From positions 1 through 38,504 of the forward strand of contig NZ_FOTI01000027.1 of the NCBI RefSeq assembly GCF_900114545.1: a stretch of 38,504 nt of DNA. The letters are read 5' to 3'. A model generated the notes under the pieces. The model did not search any database. It had not been told where the DNA came from and saw only the letters and a program-made list of their open reading frames with translations. The DNA comes from Halanaerobium salsuginis (GTDB taxonomy: Bacteria > Bacillota > Halanaerobiia > Halanaerobiales > Halanaerobiaceae). Position numbers and translations under genes: made by a program. This document shows positions 26,937 to 36,222 of this stretch, in pieces (the first letter of the stretch is position 1; each line of letters opens with the position of its first letter).

Positions 26937-26973
26937 AGTATTAATTTAATACTTAAATTAATACTTAAATTAA
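26937..26973. promoter_or_regulatory. 33-bp three-half-site element, copy 2 (xylA), inside a longer dyad
   Basis: AGTATTAATTTAA (26937-26949) and TTAAATTAATACT (26953-26965) are perfect 13-bp inverted arms with a 3-bp centre. A third half-site TAAATTAA follows at 26966-26973, so TACTTAAATTAA is repeated in tandem at 26950-26973. The part 26941-26973 matches 17322-17354 at 30 of 33 bases. It ends 43 bases before the xylA ATG. This fits an operator for a dimeric xylose regulator such as a ROK-family XylR; that assignment is inference. Confidence 0.65.
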
Positions 26974-27016
26974 TTTTCAGGAATGATAAATCTTAAAATA
27001 AAGTGGAGGTAATAAT

Positions 27017-28336
27017 ATGGAAAATGTTTTTGAAAAATTTGAAAAAGTTAAATATGAAGGCCCTGATTCCAATAATCCCCTGGCTTTTAAATACTATAAC
27101 CCTGAGGAAGAGATTGCTGGTAAAACAATGGAAGATCATTTAAAATTTTCTGTTGCCTACTGGCATACTTTTTCAGCTACTGGTGATGATCCTTTTGGGG
27201 CAGGAACAAGAGTTTATCCCTGGGCTGAAATTAGTGATCCGGTTGAAAGAGCAAAAGCTAAGGCTGAAGGTGCCTTTACTTTTATGGAAAAGCTGGGAGC
27301 ACCTTATTTCTGCTTTCATGATCGAGATATAGCTCCAGAAGGTTCTACAGTTAAAGAAAGTTATGCTAATTTAGATGCAGTTGTTGAAGTGATAGAAGAA
27401 AAAATGTCAGAAACAGGAATAAAATTACTCTGGGGAACTGCAAATATGTTTACTCATCCTCGTTTTATGAATGGGGCTGCTACTTCTCCAAATGCTGATA
27501 TTTTTGCTTTTGCAGCAGCTCAGGTAAAAAAAGCTATGGAAATTACCCAAAAATTAGGGGGAGAAAATTATGTTTTCTGGGGTGGTAGAGAAGGCTATGA
27601 AACTTTACTTAATACAAATATGGCTCTGGAACAGGATAATTTAGCTCGTTTTTTAGAAATGGCAGTTGATTATAAAGAAAAAATAGGGTTTAAAGGGCAG
27701 CTATTAATTGAACCAAAACCTAAAGAACCAACCAAACATCAATATGATTTTGATGTTGCTAATGTAGTTGCATTTTTGAGAAAGTATAATTTGGATAAAC
27801 ATTTTAAGGTTAATATTGAAGCAAATCATGCAACTTTAGCTGGACATACTTTTGAGCATGAGCTGCATTATGCTAGAATTAATGATATGTTAGGAAGTGT
27901 TGATGCCAATCAGGGAGATTTACTATTAGGCTGGGATACTGATCAATTCCCTACTAATATTTATGTGACAACTCTTGCTATGTATGAAATTTTAAAGAAT
28001 GATGGGCTTGGTTCTGGAGGTCTAAACTTTGATGCTAAAGTTCGACGTCCATCTTTTGAAATGAAAGATCTTCTGCATGGGCATATTGCAGGAATGGATA
28101 CTTTTGCTAAAGGCTTAAAAATTGCCAGCAAAATGTTAGCTGATAATTATTTTGAAGATTTTATTGATGAAAGATATTCTAGTTATAAAGAAGGAATTGG
28201 AGCTAAGATAGTTAAACAAGAAATTGGATTTGATGGATTAGCAGATTATGCTTTAGAAATGGGTTCAATAAAAAATAGTTCAGGTCGTCAGGAAGTATTG
28301 GAAGCAAAACTTAATCAATATATACTTAATAATTAA
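27017..28336 (+). CDS. xylA: D-xylose isomerase
   Basis: Converts D-xylose to D-xylulose in the cytoplasm. The 439-residue protein is a class II xylose isomerase. Catalytic His101 and Asp104 are in [11 protein letters not shown], metal and substrate residues Glu232 and Lys234 are in [18 protein letters not shown], and [18 protein letters not shown] and [10 protein letters not shown] carry the remaining metal ligands. GGAGG precedes the ATG. It is preceded by its own operator-like element and followed by a large palindrome, so it may be a single-gene unit. No xylulokinase gene follows, which is the usual arrangement elsewhere. Confidence 0.97.
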   Translation: MENVFEKFEKVKYEGPDSNNPLAFKYYNPEEEIAGKTMEDHLKFSVAYWHTFSATGDDPFGAGTRVYPWAEISDPVERAKAKAEGAFTFMEKLGAPYFCFHDRDIAPEGSTVKESYANLDAVVEVIEEKMSETGIKLLWGTANMFTHPRFMNGAATSPNADIFAFAAAQVKKAMEITQKLGGENYVFWGGREGYETLLNTNMALEQDNLARFLEMAVDYKEKIGFKGQLLIEPKPKEPTKHQYDFDVANVVAFLRKYNLDKHFKVNIEANHATLAGHTFEHELHYARINDMLGSVDANQGDLLLGWDTDQFPTNIYVTTLAMYEILKNDGLGSGGLNFDAKVRRPSFEMKDLLHGHIAGMDTFAKGLKIASKMLADNYFEDFIDERYSSYKEGIGAKIVKQEIGFDGLADYALEMGSIKNSSGRQEVLEAKLNQYILNN

Positions 28337-28362
28337 GTTTTTGTTTAAATAGCAGAATAAGG

Positions 28363-28396
28363 AAATCCTATTGGCATCATGATGCCAATAGGATTT
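28363..28396. terminator. 34-bp perfect palindrome after xylA
   Basis: AAATCCTATTGGCATCA (28363-28379) is followed immediately by its exact complement (28380-28396) with no spacer. In RNA it would give a stem of about 14 bp and a small loop. No T run follows on either strand, so it is not a classic terminator; a transcript 3'-end protector, bidirectional weak terminator or protein site are possible. Confidence 0.6.
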
Positions 28397-28625
28397 AAAT
28401 AAAAAATTTCTTCTGCAGTTTAACTGATATGTTAGTAATATTAATATACTAAAGTAATTATAAAAAACACTAAAAGTTTTTTTGGGATAAAAAGTCTTAA
28501 TTTTTGAATTAGTTTTATTTAATTTTCAATTAAGAATTAAATAAATAAAATTGGTTAGATAAAAATATTAGGAATATTTATATAATTAACTTTAATCATA
28601 TTTATCAAAAAATGGAGGTAAAAAA
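28397..28625 (+). other. AT-rich upstream region of importer 4
   Basis: No gene. TTAGTA (28432-28437) and TACTAA (28447-28452) form a loose dyad. TTTATTTAATT (28514-28524) and AATTAAATAAA (28535-28545) are perfect 11-bp inverted arms over a 10-base spacer. The ribosome binding site GGAGG lies at 28614-28618. No -35/-10 pair stands out. The length and dyads suggest a regulated promoter for importer 4. Confidence 0.45.
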
Positions 28626-29921
28626 ATGATTTTTAAAAAAAGTCCACTTATTGTATTAGTAATGATTTTATTAGTTTTAGTTTCAACTAGTTTTTCTGTA
28701 GGAGCTAAAGATAAAAAGATAAAGTTAAGAATCTCCTGGTGGGGTTCTGAGACTAGACACACAGCTACTTTAAAAGCAATTGAATTATATGAGCAAGAAA
28801 ATCCTAACATTGATCTTGTACCTGAATATTCTGGTTTTGATGGTTATAGAAATAAATTAATGTCTCAAGTAACTGCAGGAAATGCACCTGATATTTTTAC
28901 AACTGTTATGGAATGGTATCCAGACTTATTAGAGCTTAATGGATTAACAGATATCACAGGTATGGTTGATGTTAGTGGACATAATTCTAAATATGTTGAA
29001 GCTTGTTCTATGAATGGTAAAATGTATGGAGTTAATTTATCTGTTAATGGTATGGTATTAAATCAAAACAAAACATTACTATCCAAATTAGATATTGAAC
29101 CATTGCAAACTCCATATACTTGGGAAGATATGAAAAATAAGTTCATTGAAGTATACAAGAAATCAGACGGTAAAATTTATGGTGCACCAGATTGGTCAAC
29201 TATAAAAAATGGCATGGGTTTTGATATCTTTAAATATTTTGGTTATGCTAAATTAAATAAAAAAGGTGCCTTTCCTTTTAATAATAAAGAACTAACTTTT
29301 GATGAACAAGATCTGAAAGAATTTTATGCTTATTTTAAAGAGTTAAGAGATAGCAATGCTGTCGCTCCTACTGCTATTTCATCTTTAAATGATTTTTCTG
29401 CTAATTCTCTGTTAATTAGAGGTACTGTTGCTTTTGAAATAAATTATACAGGTACTTTTGGTAGATATCAAGATCAGACTAATGACAATTTAAATATGTT
29501 GCCTCTTCCCCTTGGTCCAAATGGTGAATCAGGCGATTTAGCAAGACCAGGTTTGATTTTTTCAGTAGCCAAAAATTCTGAACATCCAAAAGAAGCGGCT
29601 AAATTTATTGAATGGTTTACAACAAGTCCAGAAGCAGCTAAAGTTTTAAAAACATCACGTGGTGTATTACCTACTACTTCCCAAAGAGAAGCTTTATTGA
29701 GAAATTCGGATAGTCTAAGCGAAAATGATACTAAAGTAATTGAAGTAGTAAATAAAATATTAGAAAGAAAGCTTAAACTTGCTTATGCAGGGCCATCAGG
29801 CTATGGCGATATGGCTTTAAACTTATTTCCTGAATATGGTCAACGAATAGGTTATGGTCAAATGAGTGTAGCTGAAGCTGCTCATAAATTAATGCAGGAA
29901 ATTAATGATATGGGAAACTAA
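28626..29921 (+). CDS. ABC sugar importer 4, periplasmic solute-binding protein
   Basis: Family 1 extracytoplasmic sugar-binding protein of 431 residues. The signal peptide (about 1-27) ends VGA before Lys28 and has no lipobox. The mature start KIKLRISWWGSETRH and AGNAPDIFTTVMEWYP near residue 88 are typical. The gene leads a unit with two permeases, a GH67 alpha-glucuronidase, a GH3 enzyme and an acetylesterase. That neighbourhood strongly suggests acidic or acetylated xylo-oligosaccharides (aldouronates) as the substrate, as in aldouronate-utilisation clusters of Paenibacillus and Geobacillus; this is inference from context. Confidence 0.92.
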   Translation: MIFKKSPLIVLVMILLVLVSTSFSVGAKDKKIKLRISWWGSETRHTATLKAIELYEQENPNIDLVPEYSGFDGYRNKLMSQVTAGNAPDIFTTVMEWYPDLLELNGLTDITGMVDVSGHNSKYVEACSMNGKMYGVNLSVNGMVLNQNKTLLSKLDIEPLQTPYTWEDMKNKFIEVYKKSDGKIYGAPDWSTIKNGMGFDIFKYFGYAKLNKKGAFPFNNKELTFDEQDLKEFYAYFKELRDSNAVAPTAISSLNDFSANSLLIRGTVAFEINYTGTFGRYQDQTNDNLNMLPLPLGPNGESGDLARPGLIFSVAKNSEHPKEAAKFIEWFTTSPEAAKVLKTSRGVLPTTSQREALLRNSDSLSENDTKVIEVVNKILERKLKLAYAGPSGYGDMALNLFPEYGQRIGYGQMSVAEAAHKLMQEINDMGN

Positions 29922-29942
29922 AGTTATTTTATTAGTCTATTT

Positions 29943-29972
29943 TGATTTGGGAGATTTAAATCTCCCAAATCA
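29943..29972. other. 30-bp perfect palindrome between binding protein 4 and permease
   Basis: TGATTTGGGAGATTT (29943-29957) is followed directly by its exact complement (29958-29972). No T run follows. It occupies the same position as the repeats after the other binding-protein genes and likely shapes the message end. Confidence 0.7.
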
Positions 29973-30001
29973 TTGATTATTTTTTAAAAAGGAATGATAA
30001 T

Positions 30002-30910
30002 ATGAGGTCTAAACTAAGTAATCTACAATTAAGGAAAAAATTTGATAGTAAAGAAGCTGTGGCAGCTTTTGTCTTTCTCGCCCCTTGGTTAATAGGAATT
30101 CTCGTCTTTACATTATGGCCGTTTTTAGAATCAGTAATTATGTCTTTTCAAAAAACAAATCTAAGGACTAGTAGTTTTATCGGTTTAAATAATTACATTC
30201 ACCTTTTACATGACCGTAAATTTATTAAATCTATTCTGGTTACCTTAAAATATGTAATTATTTCAGTTCCACTTAAGCTTGCTTTTGCTTTATTTATTGC
30301 TATGTTATTAAAAGATAATATTAAAGGAGTAGGTATTTTTAGAAGTGCACTTTACTTACCTTCACTGATTGGAGCAAGTGTTGCTATAGCAGCAATGTGG
30401 ACCCAGTTGTTTGGCTATTCTGGTTTGATTAATAATGTTTTAAATATTTTTGGAATTCGTGGTAAACCATGGATTTCAAGCCCTGATACGGCCTTGTATG
30501 TTTTGATAGTTTTAGCAGTCTGGCAATTTGGCTCTTCAATGGTTATTTTTATTTCTGGACTCAAAAATATACCTACTTCATTATATGAGGCTGCTAGAGT
30601 TGATGGAGCAAGTAAATTTCAGAGCTTTTTTAAGATAACATTACCTATGTTATCACCAATTATTTTATTTAATTTTGTTTTACAAACTATTAATTCTTTT
30701 CAAGTTTTTACCCAGGCTTTTATTATCACAAAAGGTGGACCAATGAATGAAACTTTATTTACTGTTTTGCATATTTATAATACTGCATTTACAAGATTAG
30801 AAATGGGATATGCAAGTGCTATGTCCTGGACTTTATTATTTATTATAGCAATTTTTACTGGATTGATATTTTTATCAGCTAAGCACTGGGTATATTATGA
30901 AAGTGAATAG
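30002..30910 (+). CDS. ABC sugar importer 4, permease (MalF type)
   Basis: Inner-membrane permease of 302 residues. About six spans, the first (FVFLAPWLIGILVFTLWPFL) near residues 23-42. The EAA loop LYEAARVDGASKFQSFFKITLP is near residue 194, and TKGGPMNETLFTVLHIY near 244 is typical of the family. AAAGGAATGAT precedes the ATG. It should pair with the 30924 product and serve the binding protein at 28626. Confidence 0.93.
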   Translation: MRSKLSNLQLRKKFDSKEAVAAFVFLAPWLIGILVFTLWPFLESVIMSFQKTNLRTSSFIGLNNYIHLLHDRKFIKSILVTLKYVIISVPLKLAFALFIAMLLKDNIKGVGIFRSALYLPSLIGASVAIAAMWTQLFGYSGLINNVLNIFGIRGKPWISSPDTALYVLIVLAVWQFGSSMVIFISGLKNIPTSLYEAARVDGASKFQSFFKITLPMLSPIILFNFVLQTINSFQVFTQAFIITKGGPMNETLFTVLHIYNTAFTRLEMGYASAMSWTLLFIIAIFTGLIFLSAKHWVYYESE

Positions 30911-30923
30911 GAGAGGAGATAAA

Positions 30924-31766
30924 ATGAAAAACAGAAAACTTTATTTTAAATATATATTTTTGATATTATTTACAATATTTATGTTATATCCAATGTTCTG
31001 GTTGTTTTTTAGTAGTGTTAAACCGAATAATGAAATTTTTACAGGTATTAGACTAATACCAAAAGGAACCTGGCAGTGGGAAAATTATATTAATGGTTGG
31101 TCGGCACTTCCCCAGCATACGTTTGGGACTTTTTTTAAAAATTCATTTTTTGTTGTAATTCTAGTTGTAATCGGAACTATATTTAGTACAACTATGGCTG
31201 GGTATGCATTTGCCAGACTTAATTTTCCTTTTAAGAAAATTTTATTTGCTATATTATTAGGGACATTAATGCTTCCCCAGCAGGTTTTGATGATACCACG
31301 TTACGTATTATTTTCACGTTTTGGTTGGATAAATTCTTATCTTCCTTTAGTAGTACCAGCCATTGCAGCTCAATTTGCAGGAGGATTTTTTATCTATCTA
31401 ATGGTACAGTTTATTCGCGGTATTCCAAGAGAAATCGATGAGGCAGCTAGAATAGATGGCTGTGGTTACTTTGCTATTTTTTGGTATGTTATATTACCGA
31501 ATACTAAACCAGCTATTTTTAGTGTAGGTTTGTTTGCTTTTATGTGGTCCTGGAATGATTTTTTGAATCAATTATTATATATTAATGATGTTGGTAAGTT
31601 TACAGTTCCACTTGGTTTAAGATTATTTTTAGATAATACAGCTGCTGTTAGTTGGGGATCATTATTTGCTATGTCCTTATTAGCTTTATTACCAAGTATA
31701 ACTCTGTTTTTCTTTGCTCAGAGATATTTTGTTGAAGGAATAGCAACCACAGGGGTTAAGGGTTAG
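30924..31766 (+). CDS. ABC sugar importer 4, permease (MalG type)
   Basis: Second permease, 280 residues from ATG 30924. An upstream in-frame ATG at 30897 overlaps the previous gene, but the GAGAGGAG at 30911-30918 clearly serves 30924. About six membrane spans; the EAA loop is [22 protein letters not shown] near residue 175, with a Cys-Gly replacing the usual Ala-Ser/Asn. The C-terminus ends GIATTGVKG. The alpha-glucuronidase gene starts 22 bases after its stop. Confidence 0.93.
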   Translation: MKNRKLYFKYIFLILFTIFMLYPMFWLFFSSVKPNNEIFTGIRLIPKGTWQWENYINGWSALPQHTFGTFFKNSFFVVILVVIGTIFSTTMAGYAFARLNFPFKKILFAILLGTLMLPQQVLMIPRYVLFSRFGWINSYLPLVVPAIAAQFAGGFFIYLMVQFIRGIPREIDEAARIDGCGYFAIFWYVILPNTKPAIFSVGLFAFMWSWNDFLNQLLYINDVGKFTVPLGLRLFLDNTAAVSWGSLFAMSLLALLPSITLFFFAQRYFVEGIATTGVKG

Positions 31767-31788
31767 ATTGTTGAAGGAGGATTATAGA

Positions 31789-33840
31789 ATGGATACAGGA
31801 AAGAATTACTCTGCAGCCTGGTTAAAGTATCAACTATTAGAACAGGATTATCGAGAAAAGTATGCTGATCTATTTAGCGATATTTATTTAGAAATTAATG
31901 ATCAGAAAATAAAAAAATCAATAATTGAAGAATTAGAATTAGCAATTGGAAATTTATTTAACAAAAAAGTTAATTTTGTATCTGAGCCAGAATCAGCTAA
32001 ACTTTGTATTGTTGATTTTAAAAATAATATAATAAAAAATGATAATAAAATTAAAAAACTAAATAATGATCAAAAAAAAGATGCATTTTTATTAGTTAAC
32101 AAAGATAATAGACTAATTTTAGCCGCTAAAAATTCTAATTCTAAACTTTATGGATTGTTCAAAATTTTTGAACTGTTGAAACTAAAAAAAGATTTAAAAA
32201 ACATTCATTTATTTAAGCAAGCAGCAAATAATATTAGAATGTTAAATCATTGGGATAATCTAGATGGTAGTATTGAACGCGGCTATGCAGGTAAATCAAT
32301 TTTCTATAAAGATAATAAATTAAGAAAAAAATTAACAAGAATTAAAGACTATGCTCGTTTATTAGCTTCAGTAGGAATTAATTCTATTTCAATTAATAAT
32401 GTTAATGTGTTTGAAGAAGAAACAAAGTTAATTTCAGAAAAATTTGATTTAGTAAAGAAAATATATCATATATTTTCAGCTTATGGGATCAAAATCTTTC
32501 TTAGCATTAATTATGCTTCTCCAATGGAAATTTCTAACATAAAAACTGCCGATCCTTTGGCAGATCAAGTTATTAACTGGTGGCAAAATAAAGTTAAAAA
32601 AATATATGAAGAGATTCCTGATTTTGGTGGCTTTTTAGTTAAAGCTGATTCTGAAGGAAGGCCAGGACCATTTACTTATGGTAGAAATCATGCAGAAGGG
32701 GCAAATATGTTAGCTGAAGCGCTAGAGCCCTATGGCGGCATCTTAATCTGGCGTTGTTTTGTCTATAATTGCCAGCAGGATTGGCGTGATTATAAAACCG
32801 ATCGTGCAAAAGCAACTTATGATAATTTTAAGTATTTAGATGGTGAATTTAATGATAATGTAATTTTACAAATCAAAAATGGTCCAATGGATTTTCAGGT
32901 CAGAGAACCTGTTACTCCACTTTTTGGTGCAATGCCGAAAACTAATCAGCTACTTGAACTGCAAATTACTCAAGAATATACTGGTCAGCAAAAAGATCTT
33001 TGTTATTTGATTCCTCAATGGAAAGAAATTTTAGATTTTGATACTTATGCTAAAGGTAAAGAATCTCAAGTAAAAAAAATTATTTCAGGTGATATGTTTA
33101 GTCAAACAAACACTGGTTTTGCTGCAGTAGTTAATGTTGGAGATGATTACAACTGGACCGGTCACGACCTGGCTCAAGCAAATTTATATGGTTATGGCAG
33201 GTTAGCCTGGGAGCCGAGTCTTACAGCTGAAATAATTACTAAAGAATGGATTGGTTTAACTTATACAGATGATCCAGAAGTTTTATCAACTATTTCAGAA
33301 ATGTTACTTTCATCCTGGTCAATTTATGAAAACTACACAGTTCCTTTAGGAATTGGCTGGATGGTAAATCCTGATCATCATTATGGTGTTAATGTGGATG
33401 GCTATGAGTATTCACGTTGGGGAACTTATCATCGAGCTAATCACTTTGGAATAGGTGTTGATAGAAGTGTTAAAACTGGAACAGGCTATACTGGTCAATA
33501 TTTTGAAGAAAATGCTGAAATGTATGAATCAATGGCAAGCTGTCCTGATGAGCTACTACTGTTTTTTCATCATGTTCCATACACATATATGTTAAGTTCA
33601 GGCAAAACACTAATTCAACATATTTATGATAGTCATTTTGCTGGAGTAGAAGGAGTAGAAAGATTGCAGATTTTGTGGAAAGGTTTAGCTGATAAAATTG
33701 ATGCTAAAGTTTATAACAATGTAAAAAATCGTCTAAAACTGCAATTAGAAAATTCTATAGAATGGCGAGATAGAGTAAATACTTACTTTTATAGAATTTC
33801 TTCTATTGCGGATGAATATAATAGAAAAATATATAAATAA
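31789..33840 (+). CDS. aguA: alpha-glucuronidase, GH67
   Basis: Removes (4-O-methyl)glucuronic acid from the non-reducing-end xylose of short aldouronic acids, an inverting reaction. ATG 31789 follows AAGGAGG (31774-31780), giving 683 residues with no signal peptide, so it acts in the cytoplasm on imported oligomers. The family hallmark [19 protein letters not shown] lies near residue 134. Catalytic residues line up with Geobacillus AguA: Glu289 in [10 protein letters not shown], Asp368 in [11 protein letters not shown] and Glu396 in ITQEYTGQ, each four residues later than the known positions. The coupling to importer 4 supports uptake of aldouronates. Confidence 0.96.
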   Translation: MDTGKNYSAAWLKYQLLEQDYREKYADLFSDIYLEINDQKIKKSIIEELELAIGNLFNKKVNFVSEPESAKLCIVDFKNNIIKNDNKIKKLNNDQKKDAFLLVNKDNRLILAAKNSNSKLYGLFKIFELLKLKKDLKNIHLFKQAANNIRMLNHWDNLDGSIERGYAGKSIFYKDNKLRKKLTRIKDYARLLASVGINSISINNVNVFEEETKLISEKFDLVKKIYHIFSAYGIKIFLSINYASPMEISNIKTADPLADQVINWWQNKVKKIYEEIPDFGGFLVKADSEGRPGPFTYGRNHAEGANMLAEALEPYGGILIWRCFVYNCQQDWRDYKTDRAKATYDNFKYLDGEFNDNVILQIKNGPMDFQVREPVTPLFGAMPKTNQLLELQITQEYTGQQKDLCYLIPQWKEILDFDTYAKGKESQVKKIISGDMFSQTNTGFAAVVNVGDDYNWTGHDLAQANLYGYGRLAWEPSLTAEIITKEWIGLTYTDDPEVLSTISEMLLSSWSIYENYTVPLGIGWMVNPDHHYGVNVDGYEYSRWGTYHRANHFGIGVDRSVKTGTGYTGQYFEENAEMYESMASCPDELLLFFHHVPYTYMLSSGKTLIQHIYDSHFAGVEGVERLQILWKGLADKIDAKVYNNVKNRLKLQLENSIEWRDRVNTYFYRISSIADEYNRKIYK

Positions 33841-33896
33841 ACAAATTAAATTTAAATAATTATGATTTAAAATTAATATTTATTTTGGAGGTAATT

Positions 33897-36074
33897 ATGC
33901 AAGAAAAATTTAAAGATGAAAGTTTACCGTTAGAAGACAGAGTTGATGATCTATTAACTAGAATGAGTTTAAAAGAAAAAGTAAGACAAATGCTTTATTA
34001 CTCTGCAGCTGTTGAAAGACTTGATATTAAAGAATATAACTGGTGGAATGAATGTTTGCATGGAGTCGCAAGAGCTGGAACTGCCACAGTTTTTCCCCAG
34101 GCAATAGGAATGGCTGCTTCCTTTAATGAGCATCTTTTGTGTGAAGTTGCAGACACCATTGCAGATGAAGCTCGAGCTAAATATAATGAAGCAGTTAAAC
34201 ATGATGATAGAGCTATTTATAAAGGTTTAACTTTTTGGACACCAAACATAAATATTTTTCGGGATCCTCGCTGGGGCAGAGGGCAAGAGACTTATGGAGA
34301 AGATCCTTATTTAACAGGACGTTTGGGGGTTGCTTTTATTAAAGGTCTTCAAGGAGATCATCCTCAATATCTTAAAGCTGCTGCTTGTGCAAAGCATTTT
34401 GCTGTTCACAGTGGCCCAGAAAATGAAAGGCATGAATTCGATGCTAAGGTTAGTAAAAAAGATTTAAGAGAAACCTATTTGCCCGCTTTTCGCGATGCAG
34501 TTAAAGAAGGTAAAGTAGAAGCAGTAATGGGAGCTTATAATAGAGTTAATGGTGAGCCTGCCTGTGCTAGTGAAGAACTGATGATAAAAATTTTACGTGA
34601 TGAATGGGAATTTGAAGGTCATTATGTATCTGACTGTGGTGCGATTAAAGATATTTATGAAAACCATCAGGTAGTAAATTCTCCAGAAGAAGCAGCTGCA
34701 TTAGCAATTAATAGAGGTTGTGATCTTAATTGTGGCAGTGTTTATGCTAATATTGAAATAGCTCTAGAAAAAGGTCTTTTAACTGAAGAAACAATAAATA
34801 AATCAGTAAGAAGGTTGTTAAAAACTAGATTTAAGTTGGGCATGTTTGATTCTGAAGCAAAGGTTCCATTTAATAAAATTCCTTATAAAGTTAATGATAG
34901 CAATAAAAATCATAAACTAGCTCGCAAAGTTGCCTGTGAGTCAATAGTTATGTTGAAAAATGAATCTGATATTTTACCAATTGATAGAGAAAAAATTAAT
35001 TCAATTGCAGTTATCGGGCCTAATGCTGATAGTAGAAAAGTTTTGGTTGGTAATTATAGTGGTTTAGCTTCTAAATATGTAACTTTATTAGATGGGATTA
35101 GAAATGCTGTTTCTGATCAGACCAGGATCTATTATGCACAAGGTTGTGATTTAAAAACTACCCAACCCTCTAGCTGGGGAAATCAACCTGATTCTGGATT
35201 TGCAGAGGCAGTTACTATAGCGGAAAAATCAGATTTAGTAATTTTTTGTCCAGGTATTTCACCAGAACTTGAAGGAGAAGAAGGCGCAGTTGCTAATTCA
35301 GATGGCGGTGGTGATAAATTAGAACTTAAACTTCCAGGAATGCAAGAAAAACTGCTTGAAGCTCTAGTTTCTACAGGTAAAAAAATCATTACTGTGGTAA
35401 CTAATGGTAGTCCAGTTGAACTGAATTTAATTTCTAAAAAATCAACTGCAATATTAGAAGCTTGGTATCCTGGTCAAGAAGGTGGAAATGCAGTAGCTGA
35501 TATTTTATTTGGTGTTTATAACCCTTCTGGACGTTTACCTGTAACTTTTGTTAAGTCAATGGCAGATTTACCTAACTTTAAAGATTATAGTATGCAAAAT
35601 AGAACATATAGATTTATGAGAAAAAAACCACTATATCCATTTGGATTTGGTTTGAGTTACACTAACTTTAAGTATCAAAATTTATCTATTTCCGAGACTG
35701 AAATTGACATTGATTATTCTGATAAAATCAAAGTAAATGTAGAGATTGAGAATGTGGGTAATAAATCTGGATCTGAAATAATTCAGCTGTATTTAAAAAA
35801 TACTACTGCGCCTAAAACAGCCCCTAAATATGAATTGCAAGGTATAAAAAAAGTTGAATTAGCTGTTAGTGAGAAGAAAATAGTCTCTTTTGATTTAAAG
35901 CCAAGACAATTTGCTTTAATTGATGATGAAGGAAGCGCTATTTTGCATCCTGGAAAATATGAAATTTATATTGGCGGTTCTCAGCCAGATCAATATAGTC
36001 AAAAATTAACTTCAAGTAATATAGTAAGTAAAGATATTAAGATTACTGGAAAACCTAAAGAACTGGAGTATTAA
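33897..36074 (+). CDS. glycoside hydrolase family 3, probable beta-xylosidase
   Basis: Retaining exo-hydrolase of 725 residues from ATG 33897, preceded by GGAGGT at 33887-33892; an in-frame TTG further up overlaps that site. No signal peptide. The GH3 barrel includes WWNECLHGVARAG near residue 47, RDPRWGRGQETYGEDPYL near 122, AKHFAVHSGPE and nucleophile Asp246 in YVSDCGAI. The second domain has SPELEGEEG (459-462), where the acid/base is expected, and a fibronectin III-like domain ends the protein. These motifs are those of the plant/fungal/bacterial beta-xylosidase branch, different from the 783-residue GH3 at 20596. Next to GH67, it would remove xylose from de-glucuronidated oligomers. Confidence 0.94.
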   Translation: MQEKFKDESLPLEDRVDDLLTRMSLKEKVRQMLYYSAAVERLDIKEYNWWNECLHGVARAGTATVFPQAIGMAASFNEHLLCEVADTIADEARAKYNEAVKHDDRAIYKGLTFWTPNINIFRDPRWGRGQETYGEDPYLTGRLGVAFIKGLQGDHPQYLKAAACAKHFAVHSGPENERHEFDAKVSKKDLRETYLPAFRDAVKEGKVEAVMGAYNRVNGEPACASEELMIKILRDEWEFEGHYVSDCGAIKDIYENHQVVNSPEEAAALAINRGCDLNCGSVYANIEIALEKGLLTEETINKSVRRLLKTRFKLGMFDSEAKVPFNKIPYKVNDSNKNHKLARKVACESIVMLKNESDILPIDREKINSIAVIGPNADSRKVLVGNYSGLASKYVTLLDGIRNAVSDQTRIYYAQGCDLKTTQPSSWGNQPDSGFAEAVTIAEKSDLVIFCPGISPELEGEEGAVANSDGGGDKLELKLPGMQEKLLEALVSTGKKIITVVTNGSPVELNLISKKSTAILEAWYPGQEGGNAVADILFGVYNPSGRLPVTFVKSMADLPNFKDYSMQNRTYRFMRKKPLYPFGFGLSYTNFKYQNLSISETEIDIDYSDKIKVNVEIENVGNKSGSEIIQLYLKNTTAPKTAPKYELQGIKKVELAVSEKKIVSFDLKPRQFALIDDEGSAILHPGKYEIYIGGSQPDQYSQKLTSSNIVSKDIKITGKPKELEY

Positions 36075-36099
36075 AGTTATTTTAGATTAGTTAAAAATT

Positions 36100-36138
36100 A
36101 AAGAAGTTTTCTTATTTATTAAGTTAGCTTCTTTTTTC
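36100..36138 (+). terminator. terminator candidate after the second GH3 gene
   Basis: AAAGAAG (36100-36106) pairs with CTTCTTT (36128-36134), with an inner CTTA/TAAG helix and T residues continuing to 36137. The stem has an internal loop, so strength is moderate. Confidence 0.6.
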
Positions 36139-36222
36139 TGCTCTTTAAATCTGACAAGTAAAGTTTAATAAATATTGGGAAGATATTATTATACTAGCAA
36201 TTTAACTAAGAAGGGATAATAA

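Noticed and set aside
26948-26974. Tandem 12-bp repeat as a possible CRISPR or microsatellite
   Set aside because: Only two copies with no spacers; it is better explained as half-sites of an operator-like dyad.
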